From positions 1 to 36,109 of the forward strand of contig JADGIC010000006.1 of assembly GCA_019683615.1 (NCBI GenBank): 36,109 nt of DNA, in the 5' to 3' direction. Positions 1 to 7,343 of the stretch are shown one piece after another. Positions within the stretch are counted from its first letter, which is position 1. Each line of letters starts with the position of its first letter. The position numbers and the translations under genes are program-made. This stretch comes from Alicyclobacillaceae bacterium. GTDB taxonomy: Bacteria > Bacillota > Bacilli > Alicyclobacillales > Alicyclobacillaceae. The notes beneath the pieces are model-generated. The model saw only the letters and a list, made by a program, of their open reading frames with translations, made no database searches and was not told the DNA's origin.

Positions 1-83
1 ATCGTTTTTGGCTCAACTTCCGCTGTCGGCTTCGCGGATACCTTCAGAGGCTCAAGTGTCCCATGCTGTTCAACGCAGTTTTT
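1..83 (-). other. Open frame after tnsA, running off the window
   Basis: After the tnsA TGA (84-86), the same frame stays open on the minus strand to the window edge (27 codons). It contains no ATG, GTG or TTG start. The other two minus frames close quickly. It could be the lost C-terminal part of TnsA behind a nonsense codon, or untranslated DNA before tnsB. The residues (rich in K, E and P) do not resemble a known domain, so no function is given. Confidence 0.3.
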
Positions 84-641
84 TCACCGGCCTTCTAAAT
101 CTGCAAGGTTATACGCCTTTCTGACGTAACGAATATTGTCAACCAACGTTTGCGGAATCTCCTTATCCGTAACAATACCCCAAATTGCACCTCTTTGAAC
201 CCAATACAAACGCTCAATTTCGAATTTTTCTACGTCACGGATCGTAATACGGTTATACGGTTTTACTGTTGATACAATAGTCCTTCCGTCTTTGGTTGTG
301 ATCACAAAGTCACTCGTCATGACTACTGGTTCTTTGGTACCTGGTTTCATGGGATGTCTCACACCGATATCTTCGGCAATTTTCAATGTTGCCGTTAGTT
401 CAAGAGGAAATTGCTCGCGTATTTTTTCAACCACGTCTGACCATTCCAGAAGGTATCGGTATTTGGTCTCAATATCCGAAAGAAGGTGAGCAACCCACGG
501 CGTCTTCGAATGAGTAGTTCGAGTTGAGCGACCATGAGATGGGACATCTTTGACAGTCAGACCGGGTATGTATTCCTCACCAGTATCACTTGATACCGTC
601 GTCCCTTCATTGTTAACCCTACTGCGCTTTCTCTTTACCAT
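84..641 (-). CDS. tnsA: TnsA endonuclease of a Tn7-like transposon, short form
   Basis: The 185-residue product matches the TnsA N-terminal endonuclease domain. In Tn7, TnsA cuts the 5' strands at the transposon ends and TnsB cuts the 3' strands, giving cut-and-paste movement. Family signatures are visible: HLLSDIE near residues 52-58, REQFPL at 75-80, an AE..G.RHP segment around 89-97, TSDF at 109-112 and TVKP at 125-128. By analogy to E. coli TnsA (E63, D114, Q130, K132), E58, D111 and K127 are the likely catalytic residues; the Q position is not Q here. The ATG at 641 has a good ribosome site (AGAAGGTG). E. coli TnsA is about 273 residues. This one stops just after the catalytic domain, so the C-terminal TnsC-contacting domain is absent, lost to the TGA, or encoded separately. 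It reads away from glmS, as in Tn7. Confidence 0.88.
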   Translation of the reverse strand: MVKRKRSRVNNEGTTVSSDTGEEYIPGLTVKDVPSHGRSTRTTHSKTPWVAHLLSDIETKYRYLLEWSDVVEKIREQFPLELTATLKIAEDIGVRHPMKPGTKEPVVMTSDFVITTKDGRTIVSTVKPYNRITIRDVEKFEIERLYWVQRGAIWGIVTDKEIPQTLVDNIRYVRKAYNLADLEGR

Positions 642-851
642 GATTTCACCTTCTTGATACGGGTTTCACCCTTACAGACACGAGCAATAGAGGGGAAACC
701 ACTCCTCAAACACCCTAGGAGTTGGCTTCCCCCCCTAACTCAAACTCTCATTTGCGCAACCCGGACGACGGTCTGTCGTACAGTTCCCTCGTGTTTTTCC
801 CTTATCGTTACACAGTTTTATCCAACTATGTCCTCACGTATACCGGAACCA

Positions 852-917
852 GGATAAAACTTTGTTGAACACAGTACAACTTTGTTGTATAGGATACAAC
901 TTTATTGTAACTGCACA
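852..917 (-). repeat. Transposon terminal repeats: three TnsB-type binding sites
   Basis: On the minus strand, three 20-base units lie head to tail at 911-892, 891-872 and 871-852, each with a CAAyAAAGTT core. The G ending AAAG falls at 900, 880 and 860, an exact 20-bp period. Abutting, overlapping sites are typical of the Tn7 right end, whereas the left end has spaced sites. A weaker relative (ATAGTTGGATAAAACTG on minus) lies around 815-836. The middle unit is also a perfect dyad, TACAAC-AAA-GTTGTA, so binding by a dimeric regulator is an alternative reading. The match of the outer end to Tn7 favours TnsB sites. Confidence 0.85.
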
Positions 918-978
918 CGTGTGCTGGCGCAGTCACTCAGTTTACTCGACGGTTACGCTCTTGGCGAGGTTGCGCGGT
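918..978 (-). other. attTn7 target site: insertion point plus glmS 3' end
   Basis: In Tn7, TnsD binds the conserved last codons of glmS, and insertion occurs about 25 bp past the stop. Here the glmS end codes for NLAKSVTVE, the conserved active-site tail. The presumed 5-bp target (918-922) has its midpoint 22 bp from the last base of the stop codon. The spacing and orientation fit the canonical site. TnsD itself is not in the window. Confidence 0.75.
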
Positions 979-2771
979 TTATCGACGTCATTCCCCCGTT
1001 CGACCGCCGCGTAGTACGCCAACAGCTGCAAGGGGATGACGGCAACCGCCGGCGCGACGAGCGGCAACGTGCGCGGCAGGTATATCACCTCGTCAACCGA
1101 TTCGGCCAGCTGTTCGTCTCCGACGAACGTCAGGCCGAGCACGTACGCCCCGCGAGCCTTCACCTCTTTGATGTTGCTCAGCGTCTTGTCGTACAGGTGA
1201 GTCTGGGTGACCAGCGCGATGACCGGCACACCATCCGTCACCAACGCGAGTGTGCCGTGTTTCAGCTCCCCGGCTGCGTACGCCTCGGCGTGGATGTATG
1301 AGATCTCCTTGAGTTTCAGCGCGCCTTCCAAGGCCAGCGGATAGTCGAGCCCGCGGCCGATAAAAAACGTGTCGTGAACACCCGCGTACCGACGAGCGAA
1401 CTGCTGGATCTGCGGTGCGGTGTCGAGCACCTGTTCCGCAGCTTGGGGCAGGCTGTCAAGGGCGGTCAACAGCGCCCTGACCTCGTCGCCCCTCAACATC
1501 CCGCGTTCCTGCGCGAGGTAGGTGGCAAACAGGTACAGCGCCACCAGTTGCGTGGTGTAGGCCTTTGTGGAGGCGACGGCAATTTCCGGCCCGGCCCACG
1601 TAACAATCACATCGTCCGCCTCGCGGGCCACCGAGCTGCCAACCACGTTCGTGATCGCCAGCACCCGATTGCCCCGCGCCTTCGCCGCCCTCAGCGCGGC
1701 CAGCGTATCGGCCGTTTCGCCGGATTGGCTGATCACCATCACCAGGGTTCCCTCGGGGGCGATCACGTCCCGGTAGCGGTACTCGGACGCTATATCCACC
1801 TCCACCGGAATCCGCACCAACTGCTCCAACACCGCCTTGCCCACGAGCCCGGCATGCCACGCCGTCCCGCAGGCGACGATGTGGATGCGGCGGATGCCCG
1901 CTGCCACTTCCGGGGACCAGTTCAACTCCGGCAGTATCACCCGTGCGTGGTCGTCGGCGACGCGACCGGTCAACGTGTCGCGGATGGCGCGCGGCTGCTC
2001 ATGAATCTCTTTCAACATGAAGTGCGCATACCCGCCGCGCTCTGCTGCGACAGCGTCCCAGGTGACGTGAAAGGGTTGCTTGTTCACCGGTTCGCCGGAC
2101 AAGGTGAAGCACTCGACCCCGTCTCGCCGGACGACCGCCAACTCGCCGTCGTCGAGAACGTATACGTCCCGCGTATACTCCAAAATCGCAGGAATGTCCG
2201 AGGCGATGAATTGCTCGCCCTGCCCCAATCCAATCACGAGCGGACTCGACCGCCGCACGGCAATCAGGCGCTCCGGGTCGTCCCGGTGCAACACCACAAG
2301 CGCATAGGCGCCGCGGATGCGGCGGACGACGTTCAGCGTTGTCGAGACCAAGTCGCCGTCGTACAGTTCCTCCATCAGATGGGCAATGACTTCCGTGTCC
2401 GTCTCTGACTGAAAGACGTGACCGCGCTGCAACAGCTCAGCCCGCAGCGTGAGGTAGTTCTCCACAATGCCATTGTGCACGATGGCAAACCGCCCGCCGC
2501 AATCAAGGTGCGGGTGGGCGTTTTCGTCTGAAGGCCGTCCATGCGTGGCCCAACGGGTGTGCCCAATGCCGACAGAACCGTCAAGCGGCTGCGCGGCCAA
2601 CCTGGCTTCCAGGTTGGCGAGCCGGCCCACCGACTTGACGGCACACACCTGGCCACCGGCCAGAGCAGCGATGCCGGCCGAGTCGTATCCGCGATACTCC
2701 AGCTTGCGCAAACCGCCGACGACCACATCCTGAACGCTGCGCCAGCCTACGTATCCGACGATTCCGCACAT
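942..2771 (-). CDS. glmS: Glutamine--fructose-6-phosphate aminotransferase
   Basis: GlmS makes glucosamine-6-phosphate from fructose-6-phosphate and glutamine, the entry step to UDP-GlcNAc and peptidoglycan. The 609-residue product begins MCGIVGYVG. The Cys after Met is the glutaminase nucleophile, which fixes the start at 2771 (AGGAGG upstream) and excludes a longer in-frame extension. The glutaminase domain shows GHTRWATHG and NGIVENY. Two SIS sugar-isomerase domains follow, with SQSGETADT and ASTKAYTTQ. The tail NLAKSVTVE carries the lysine that forms the Schiff base with the sugar. The length equals E. coli GlmS. Its leader holds a glmS ribozyme, and its 3' end is the target of the Tn7-like element just downstream. 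Confidence 0.98.
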   Translation of the reverse strand: MCGIVGYVGWRSVQDVVVGGLRKLEYRGYDSAGIAALAGGQVCAVKSVGRLANLEARLAAQPLDGSVGIGHTRWATHGRPSDENAHPHLDCGGRFAIVHNGIVENYLTLRAELLQRGHVFQSETDTEVIAHLMEELYDGDLVSTTLNVVRRIRGAYALVVLHRDDPERLIAVRRSSPLVIGLGQGEQFIASDIPAILEYTRDVYVLDDGELAVVRRDGVECFTLSGEPVNKQPFHVTWDAVAAERGGYAHFMLKEIHEQPRAIRDTLTGRVADDHARVILPELNWSPEVAAGIRRIHIVACGTAWHAGLVGKAVLEQLVRIPVEVDIASEYRYRDVIAPEGTLVMVISQSGETADTLAALRAAKARGNRVLAITNVVGSSVAREADDVIVTWAGPEIAVASTKAYTTQLVALYLFATYLAQERGMLRGDEVRALLTALDSLPQAAEQVLDTAPQIQQFARRYAGVHDTFFIGRGLDYPLALEGALKLKEISYIHAEAYAAGELKHGTLALVTDGVPVIALVTQTHLYDKTLSNIKEVKARGAYVLGLTFVGDEQLAESVDEVIYLPRTLPLVAPAVAVIPLQLLAYYAAVERGNDVDKPRNLAKSVTVE

Positions 2772-2796
2772 CTGCAGTGTTCCTCCTGTGGCCTGC

Positions 2797-2946
2797 CCGC
2801 TCCTGTTCCGCCGGTCGCCCGGCGGGTTTCGAGCTTCGCTTGCGGCGCGGCCGCGCACCGGGAGGCACCCGCCGAATGGTTCGCTGACCTCCACCGCGTC
2901 AACTGGCGGCCGTTTCCCCGTGAACAGGGCCGCCAGTCCAGGCGCT
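2797..2946 (-). ncRNA. glmS ribozyme (glucosamine-6-phosphate riboswitch)
   Basis: The glmS leader matches the conserved core of this self-cleaving riboswitch. AGCGCC followed by GGACTGGC marks the cleavage site and first pairing; cleavage would fall between A2946 and G2945. A GC-rich hairpin, GTTGACG, GTGGAGGT, then TTCGGCGG and TGCCTCCCGG form the double-pseudoknot core. A P4-like element follows: GCTC/GAGC closing a CCGCCGG-GCGA-CCGGCGG hairpin. Binding of glucosamine-6-phosphate triggers cleavage of the glmS mRNA and lowers expression when product is plentiful. The helices are more GC-rich than in Bacillus, but the conserved unpaired bases remain. The exact 3' boundary is approximate. Confidence 0.9.
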
Positions 2947-3044
2947 TTCATGCAAACGGCGTCACAGATTCACCGTTGCACGTCAAACGTACGGCATCCC
3001 CCCTTTCACCGGCGTCACGTTCCACGGCAACCGCAAACGCCGGC

Positions 3045-4385
3045 TCATGCGCCGAGTTCTTCACGGATCACCCGCACAATCCGCCCGATGCACTCTTGCA
3101 GGACCCGCTCATCCGGGCCTTCCACCATGACGCGGACAATCGGTTCCGTCCCGGATTCGCGCACGAGGATGCGGCCCGCATCGCCCAACATCTGCTCTCC
3201 GACGCGCAAAGCCTCCTGAATCCGCGGGTTGTCCCGCCAGGCCTGCTTATCGCGTACGCGGACGTTCTCCAGCAACTGGGGATAGCGAGTCATGATCGAC
3301 GCCAGCTCTGCCAGCGACTTCCCGCTGCCAACCACGACATCGACCAACTGCAGGGCTGTCAGTATCCCGTCCCCGGTGGTCGTGTGGTTGAGAAAGATGA
3401 TATGACCCGACTGCTCGCCACCCAACACGTGCTGCCCTTGGCGCATGGCCTCCATCACGTAGCGGTCTCCCACCGCGGTCCGCTCCACCTGAATTCCCAT
3501 TCGTTCCATCGCTTTCACAAAGCCAAGGTTGCTCATCACCGTCGCCACGACCGTGTTGTTTGAGAGAAGCCCTCTATCTTTCATGGCGCGCGCACAAATT
3601 GCCATGATATAATCGCCGTCAATCACTTGCCCGGTGGCGTCGACGGCAATCAGCCGGTCTGCGTCACCGTCAAACGAAAGGCCGATGTCCGCCTCGTGGG
3701 CCAACACCGCGCGCTGCGCGACGTGCGGGTGGGTGGAACCGCAACCGACGTTGATGTTGACGCCGTCCGGTTGATCGTTTAACACGGTGACGCGGGCGCC
3801 GAGTTGGCGAAAGACTGCCGGCGCGATGTGGGATGCGGCACCATTAGCGCAGTCGAGCACGACGTGCAGGCCCTCGAAGCGGTGCTCCACCGTGCTCAAC
3901 AGGAACCGTTCATACAAGGCGGCTGCCGGTTCCTCGTACAGGCGCCCGACGTTGGCGCCGGTCGGACGCGGCAACGTATCGGCCGATTCGTTCAACAAGC
4001 GCTCAATTTCGTCCTCGGTGTCATCCAACAGTTTGAACCCGTCGCCGCCGAAAAACTTGATCCCGTTGTCCTCCACCGGGTTGTGCGAAGCTGAAATCAT
4101 GACGCCCGCATCCGCGTGCAGGTGGCGCGTGATGAACGCGACACCAGGCGTGCTGATCACCCCCAGGCGCAGGACGTCGACGCCCATCGACAGGACGCCG
4201 CTGATGAAGGCCGACTCCAGCATGTCGCTGGAAATGCGGGTGTCCTTGCCGATGACAATCCGGGAGCCGCGATGGCGGGCGGTCAATACGTAGGCCCCTG
4301 CACGCCCGAGCCGGAAAGCCAACTCGGGGGTCAACTCCAGATTCGCGACCCCCCGGACCCCGTCCGTACCAAACAATCGACCCAA
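3045..4385 (-). CDS. glmM: Phosphoglucosamine mutase
   Basis: GlmM converts glucosamine-6-phosphate to glucosamine-1-phosphate for UDP-GlcNAc synthesis. Starting at TTG 4385 (GGGGAG upstream) gives GRLFGTDGVRG at the N-terminus, the usual family start, and 446 residues against 448 in B. subtilis. The active-site loop ISASHNP places the phosphoserine at S100. The Mg-binding loop is DGDADR, and the C-terminal phosphate-binding loop is RESGTEP. It lies 48 bp after cdaR and 98 bp before the glmS ribozyme. In B. subtilis and Listeria, CdaR and GlmM both modulate CdaA, so this cluster couples c-di-AMP with cell-wall precursor supply. Confidence 0.97.
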   Translation of the reverse strand: MGRLFGTDGVRGVANLELTPELAFRLGRAGAYVLTARHRGSRIVIGKDTRISSDMLESAFISGVLSMGVDVLRLGVISTPGVAFITRHLHADAGVMISASHNPVEDNGIKFFGGDGFKLLDDTEDEIERLLNESADTLPRPTGANVGRLYEEPAAALYERFLLSTVEHRFEGLHVVLDCANGAASHIAPAVFRQLGARVTVLNDQPDGVNINVGCGSTHPHVAQRAVLAHEADIGLSFDGDADRLIAVDATGQVIDGDYIMAICARAMKDRGLLSNNTVVATVMSNLGFVKAMERMGIQVERTAVGDRYVMEAMRQGQHVLGGEQSGHIIFLNHTTTGDGILTALQLVDVVVGSGKSLAELASIMTRYPQLLENVRVRDKQAWRDNPRIQEALRVGEQMLGDAGRILVRESGTEPIVRVMVEGPDERVLQECIGRIVRVIREELGA

Positions 4386-4433
4386 GTTGCCGGTCTCCCC
4401 TTTCTGGATCCGTTGTACAACCCGCACAGTCGC

Positions 4434-5630
4434 TCAACGCACACGCACCCGGGCAGTACTGGCTGACAATTGCACCACCTTCACCCAAGGCGGTACCTGT
4501 ACGTCGATCGGCGCCGCCTGCAATCCCGGCTGCAACCCGAAGGCATCCACGAACACGACGACGTCATCGGCTCGCAGGGCATGGACGGCAGACGCAGGTC
4601 CGGAGACCACCACCGTGGCGCGAACAGGTTGCGCCACCTGGACGGTCCTCCCCGGCGGTGCGTCCCGCACAGACACCGGCAAGCCGGTCAACGTCCGCAT
4701 CGCGCTCGGCTGGATGGCCACCACGGCCTGGACCTGCCTCGGATCGGCCTTCACAACCCCGTCCGGCAGCGGGACTTGGACCACGACCGTGCGGTCGTGG
4801 CGAAAACCGCTGACGTCCACGGGTATCTTAATCCCGCCGTTAGGCCCCGCGCCTCCGTACAAGGAGACTTTGTCCGGTTGCAAAGACACTCCCGCCACAG
4901 CGAAACCGGCGGCAGGCTCCCCGACCACGGTGGGCACCAGTGCCTCTTGCGCCTGCGGCGGCTGCACCGGTACCGTCACCGTCACAGTGGCGGGATCCGC
5001 CTCCACACCCGTTACCGGTAGCCCGTCCCTGTCGACGGCGATCACCGGAACCGTTTCAGTGATGGTCCGCCTGGCTCGGTCCACCGACAGGGAGGCGCGC
5101 AGTGCTGCCACCCGGTTCACCGCCGACTGCGCCCCGCTGACGCGCACCACCGCCGGGTACACGTTTGCGCTGGCAGCCATGTAGCCGGGCGCTGCCTCGC
5201 CTGTTACCACCACATGCACCGGTTGCGCCACTGTAACCTTGCGTTCCAGGACGACGGAAACCTGCTTGGGCTGGACGGCAAAGCTGGCATTCGGCATGTT
5301 CTGCACGGTGAGCGGAACGGTATGGCGGCCCGGGCCCAGTCCCGTCGCATTGGCCACCACCTGGACGGCGGCCATCTCACCAGGCAGCGCCGTCAGCCCG
5401 GTACTGTTTACCCGCACCACGACGTCGGCCCGCCCGGGTTCCACAGCGGAGGCCACCATGTCAGGAGCGACCTCCACCTGTACCGCAAATGGAAAATGTT
5501 CTGCAATCGTCGTCGGGGCTGGACCGCCGGCGCCTGCATTGCCCTGTACGCCGACCGTCAGCCAAATGATACACGCCAAGACCAGCGCCAGCACGCGCAA
5601 AGCGGTGTCGTTCTGGAAGAAGCGTTCCAC
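4434..5630 (-). CDS. cdaR: CdaR (YbbR-domain) regulator of CdaA
   Basis: This 398-residue, membrane-anchored extracellular protein regulates the diadenylate cyclase CdaA. One N-terminal transmembrane segment (about residues 10-28: LRVLALVLACIIWLTV) is followed by several tandem beta-rich YbbR repeats, recognisable from recurrent P..V.V.G and VPV patterns. The GTG start at 5630 directly abuts the cdaA stop (5631-5633), and its ribosome site GGCGGAG lies inside the cdaA end, so the two are translationally coupled. B. subtilis CdaR is longer (about 480 residues). The protein has no enzymatic motif. Confidence 0.93.
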   Translation of the reverse strand: MERFFQNDTALRVLALVLACIIWLTVGVQGNAGAGGPAPTTIAEHFPFAVQVEVAPDMVASAVEPGRADVVVRVNSTGLTALPGEMAAVQVVANATGLGPGRHTVPLTVQNMPNASFAVQPKQVSVVLERKVTVAQPVHVVVTGEAAPGYMAASANVYPAVVRVSGAQSAVNRVAALRASLSVDRARRTITETVPVIAVDRDGLPVTGVEADPATVTVTVPVQPPQAQEALVPTVVGEPAAGFAVAGVSLQPDKVSLYGGAGPNGGIKIPVDVSGFRHDRTVVVQVPLPDGVVKADPRQVQAVVAIQPSAMRTLTGLPVSVRDAPPGRTVQVAQPVRATVVVSGPASAVHALRADDVVVFVDAFGLQPGLQAAPIDVQVPPWVKVVQLSASTARVRVR

Positions 5631-6449
5631 TTATGACTCCGCCTTTCGACCGAACCAACGAAGGCCCAAGGTCCGCTTGCTGACCAACAGCGTCTGTAAC
5701 AGCTCAACCAAGGCCGTCTCGCTGAGGTTCCTCGACAGCACGCCATCGACGGCCAGGGAAATCTGCCCGGTCTCCTCCGACACGACCACAGCCACCGCGT
5801 CGGACTGCTCGGTTACGCCGATAGCCGCGCGGTGGCGCGTGCCCAGTTGGCGATCCAAATCCCGATTTTCCGTTAGGGGTAAAAAGCACCCGGCCGCGAC
5901 CAGGCGGCTGCCTCGAATGATCACCGCGCCATCGTGCAGCGGTGTGTTTGGAATAAACGTGTTGATCAACAGCTCGGAGCTGACGACACCTTCCACCAAC
6001 GTGCCGGTTTCAATATACTCGTTCAAGCCGGTGTCCCGCTCCACGACAATCAACGCCCCTATGTGCCGTTTCGACAACACCTGGGCGGCCTTGACAATCT
6101 CCGGCACGGCCCGCTCCACGCCGGGAGCTTCCGAATGGACCAGAGACAATGAGAAAAAACCGCCGCGCCCAACCTGCTCCAATGCGCGCCGGAGTTCCGG
6201 TTGAAAGACGATTGGGATGGCCACGATGCCCACCGTGATCAAGCTATTGAGCAGCCAGTTAAGGGCCCGCAAGTGCAAAAATGTGCTGAGAGCATAGGCA
6301 ACCAGGATGACGAAGACGCCCTTCAGCAGCTGGACGGCCCGCGTGCCGCGGATGAGGAGCAGCAACCGGTAGAGAACAAACGCGACGATGACGATGTCGA
6401 TCGCGTTGAGGAGCGTAAACTTTTTGATCACATCCAGCCACGCGTCCAT
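5631..6449 (-). CDS. cdaA: Diadenylate cyclase CdaA
   Basis: CdaA makes cyclic di-AMP from two ATP at the membrane; c-di-AMP controls potassium and osmolyte uptake and affects the cell wall. The ATG at 6449 gives 272 residues (273 in B. subtilis) and is preferred over an in-frame GTG at 6482, which lies almost at the predicted transcript start. Three transmembrane helices occupy about residues 13-33, 41-60 and 64-82. The DAC domain follows, with DGA at 173-175 and RHR at 205-207, the conserved catalytic and ATP-binding motifs. It is the first gene of cdaA-cdaR-glmM-glmS. A candidate promoter overlaps the stop of the upstream esterase gene. Confidence 0.96.
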   Translation of the reverse strand: MDAWLDVIKKFTLLNAIDIVIVAFVLYRLLLLIRGTRAVQLLKGVFVILVAYALSTFLHLRALNWLLNSLITVGIVAIPIVFQPELRRALEQVGRGGFFSLSLVHSEAPGVERAVPEIVKAAQVLSKRHIGALIVVERDTGLNEYIETGTLVEGVVSSELLINTFIPNTPLHDGAVIIRGSRLVAAGCFLPLTENRDLDRQLGTRHRAAIGVTEQSDAVAVVVSEETGQISLAVDGVLSRNLSETALVELLQTLLVSKRTLGLRWFGRKAES

Positions 6450-6490
6450 CTCCGCCACCCGATTCCCCAGCTCGCAGGTCACTCCCTCCC

Positions 6491-6519
6491 ATTGTTCCTT
6501 ACATCGAAATCTACGTCAA
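6491..6519 (-). promoter_or_regulatory. Candidate sigma-A promoter for cdaA-cdaR-glmM
   Basis: Minus strand: TTGACG (6519-6514), 17-bp spacer, AACAAT (6496-6491). The -35 matches 5 of 6 and the -10 matches 4 of 6. Transcription would start near 6484, about 35 nt before the cdaA ATG. The -35 overlaps the stop codon of the esterase gene. Confidence 0.4.
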
Positions 6520-7211
6520 GTGGCCGACCTCACCAGCCGCTTTGCAGCCGGGCGCATCCGCGCCCGCTCTGTCCGCGGGGCACCAGCCGCCTGCCGGTAA
6601 GCGGCCAGCATCGTGCTGGCAATCACTTCGTGTCCGGCGTCGTTGGGGTGAATCGGGTTGCCAATCAACCGCAGGTCCCGCAACGTACCGCGCCGATAGC
6701 CGTCTATCAGGTCGGCTTCACGGTTCGCAAAGCGCGCCGCCACGTCAGCCACAGCCACGCGTTCACGTTGGGCAGCGAGCCGTATGGTCTCGTTGACCAC
6801 ATGAAAACACTCTTTCGCCAGCAGCGAGTTCGGAAACGGGTTGTACAGCGTGCCGACGATCACGGTGCTCTGCGGGCGCCGGACATACCGGATGATGTCG
6901 GTCAAGTGGACGTACAGCCGTTCGGCCACCTTGAAGGTACGACCCGGATGACCTTCCAGCAGCCACGGCGCTGACACCAGCAGGTCGTTGCCGCCTATCA
7001 AAATGGTGACCAGCTTCGCCTCATCCCAAATACACTCCGGCACGCGCCGCAATGTCCGCAGCAACTGCCTGGAGGTCCAGCCGGGGCGGGCCTGCACGAA
7101 CAGACTGGTCGGCTGCCGGAGGGCACGCTGCATCCGGGCGACGTAGCGGCGCTCCGGACTGGTTGCGCAATACCCATAGGTGATGGAGTCACCCAACGCC
7201 GCGTACAACAT
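6516..7211 (-). CDS. SGNH/GDSL-family hydrolase
   Basis: The 231-residue product is a likely esterase or lipase of the SGNH superfamily. Block I is GDSITYG, with the nucleophile at S9. Block III is GGND at 73-76. Block V is NPIHPNDAGH at 185-194, with H188 as the catalytic base. The usual Asp of the block V D-x-x-H motif is Asn (N185), although D191 lies nearby. No signal peptide is visible, so the protein is probably cytoplasmic. The substrate cannot be told from sequence. It sits between arginase and cdaA, where some Bacillus genomes carry sigW-rsiW. The ATG at 7211 has GGAGGGG about 15 bp upstream, rather far, so the start is not certain. Confidence 0.82.
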   Translation of the reverse strand: MLYAALGDSITYGYCATSPERRYVARMQRALRQPTSLFVQARPGWTSRQLLRTLRRVPECIWDEAKLVTILIGGNDLLVSAPWLLEGHPGRTFKVAERLYVHLTDIIRYVRRPQSTVIVGTLYNPFPNSLLAKECFHVVNETIRLAAQRERVAVADVAARFANREADLIDGYRRGTLRDLRLIGNPIHPNDAGHEVIASTMLAAYRQAAGAPRTERARMRPAAKRLVRSAT

Positions 7212-7343
7212 CTCTGTCCATCCACCCCTCCGTTTCTCGATGTTGTCAGTCTTTCATAAAGGTTCTACCCCTACACTACGAACATGCGGACAGGAATGGA
7301 ACGTCTACCACCCAGGCCGCTTTTCCGGACCCGTCTGTGTCTC

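Larger units (their letters stand above)
1..917 (-). mobile_element. Tn7-like transposon, glmS-proximal (right) end; partial
   Basis: The host/element boundary is placed at 917/918. Read inward on the minus strand, the element starts TGTGCAGTTACAATAAAG. From memory, the E. coli Tn7 right end starts TGTGGGCGGACAATAAAG, so TGTG and ACAATAAAG fall at the same positions. Three TnsB-like repeats follow at exact 20-bp spacing, then 210 bp, then tnsA reading inward. The end lies 24 bp past the glmS stop, where Tn7 inserts when guided by TnsD. A 5-bp target duplication would be 918-922 (cgtgt), but the other end is outside the window. The element DNA is visibly lower in GC than the flanking host genes. 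Only tnsA is present here; tnsB, tnsC, a target selector and cargo would lie to the left. Seen: repeats, tnsA and position. Inferred: an intact, mobile element. Confidence 0.88.

Noticed and set aside
654-857. Small plus-strand frame in the transposon end
   Set aside because: It runs through the region before the TnsB-type repeats with no ribosome site or recognisable domain.
852-917. CRISPR array reading of the 20-bp repeats
   Set aside because: Units abut with no spacers, only three copies occur, and they form the transposon end.
882-1301. Plus-strand frame starting inside the transposon repeats and crossing into glmS
   Set aside because: It is antisense to glmS across most of its length and would begin within the TnsB-site array.
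1374-2408. Long plus-strand open frame opposite glmS (344 codons)
   Set aside because: It lies wholly within glmS in antisense and is His/Arg/Gln-rich with no family features, a typical shadow in high-GC DNA.
2772-2951. N-terminal extension of glmS upstream of MCGIVGYVG
   Set aside because: The extension is the ribozyme read as protein; the catalytic Cys must follow the start Met.
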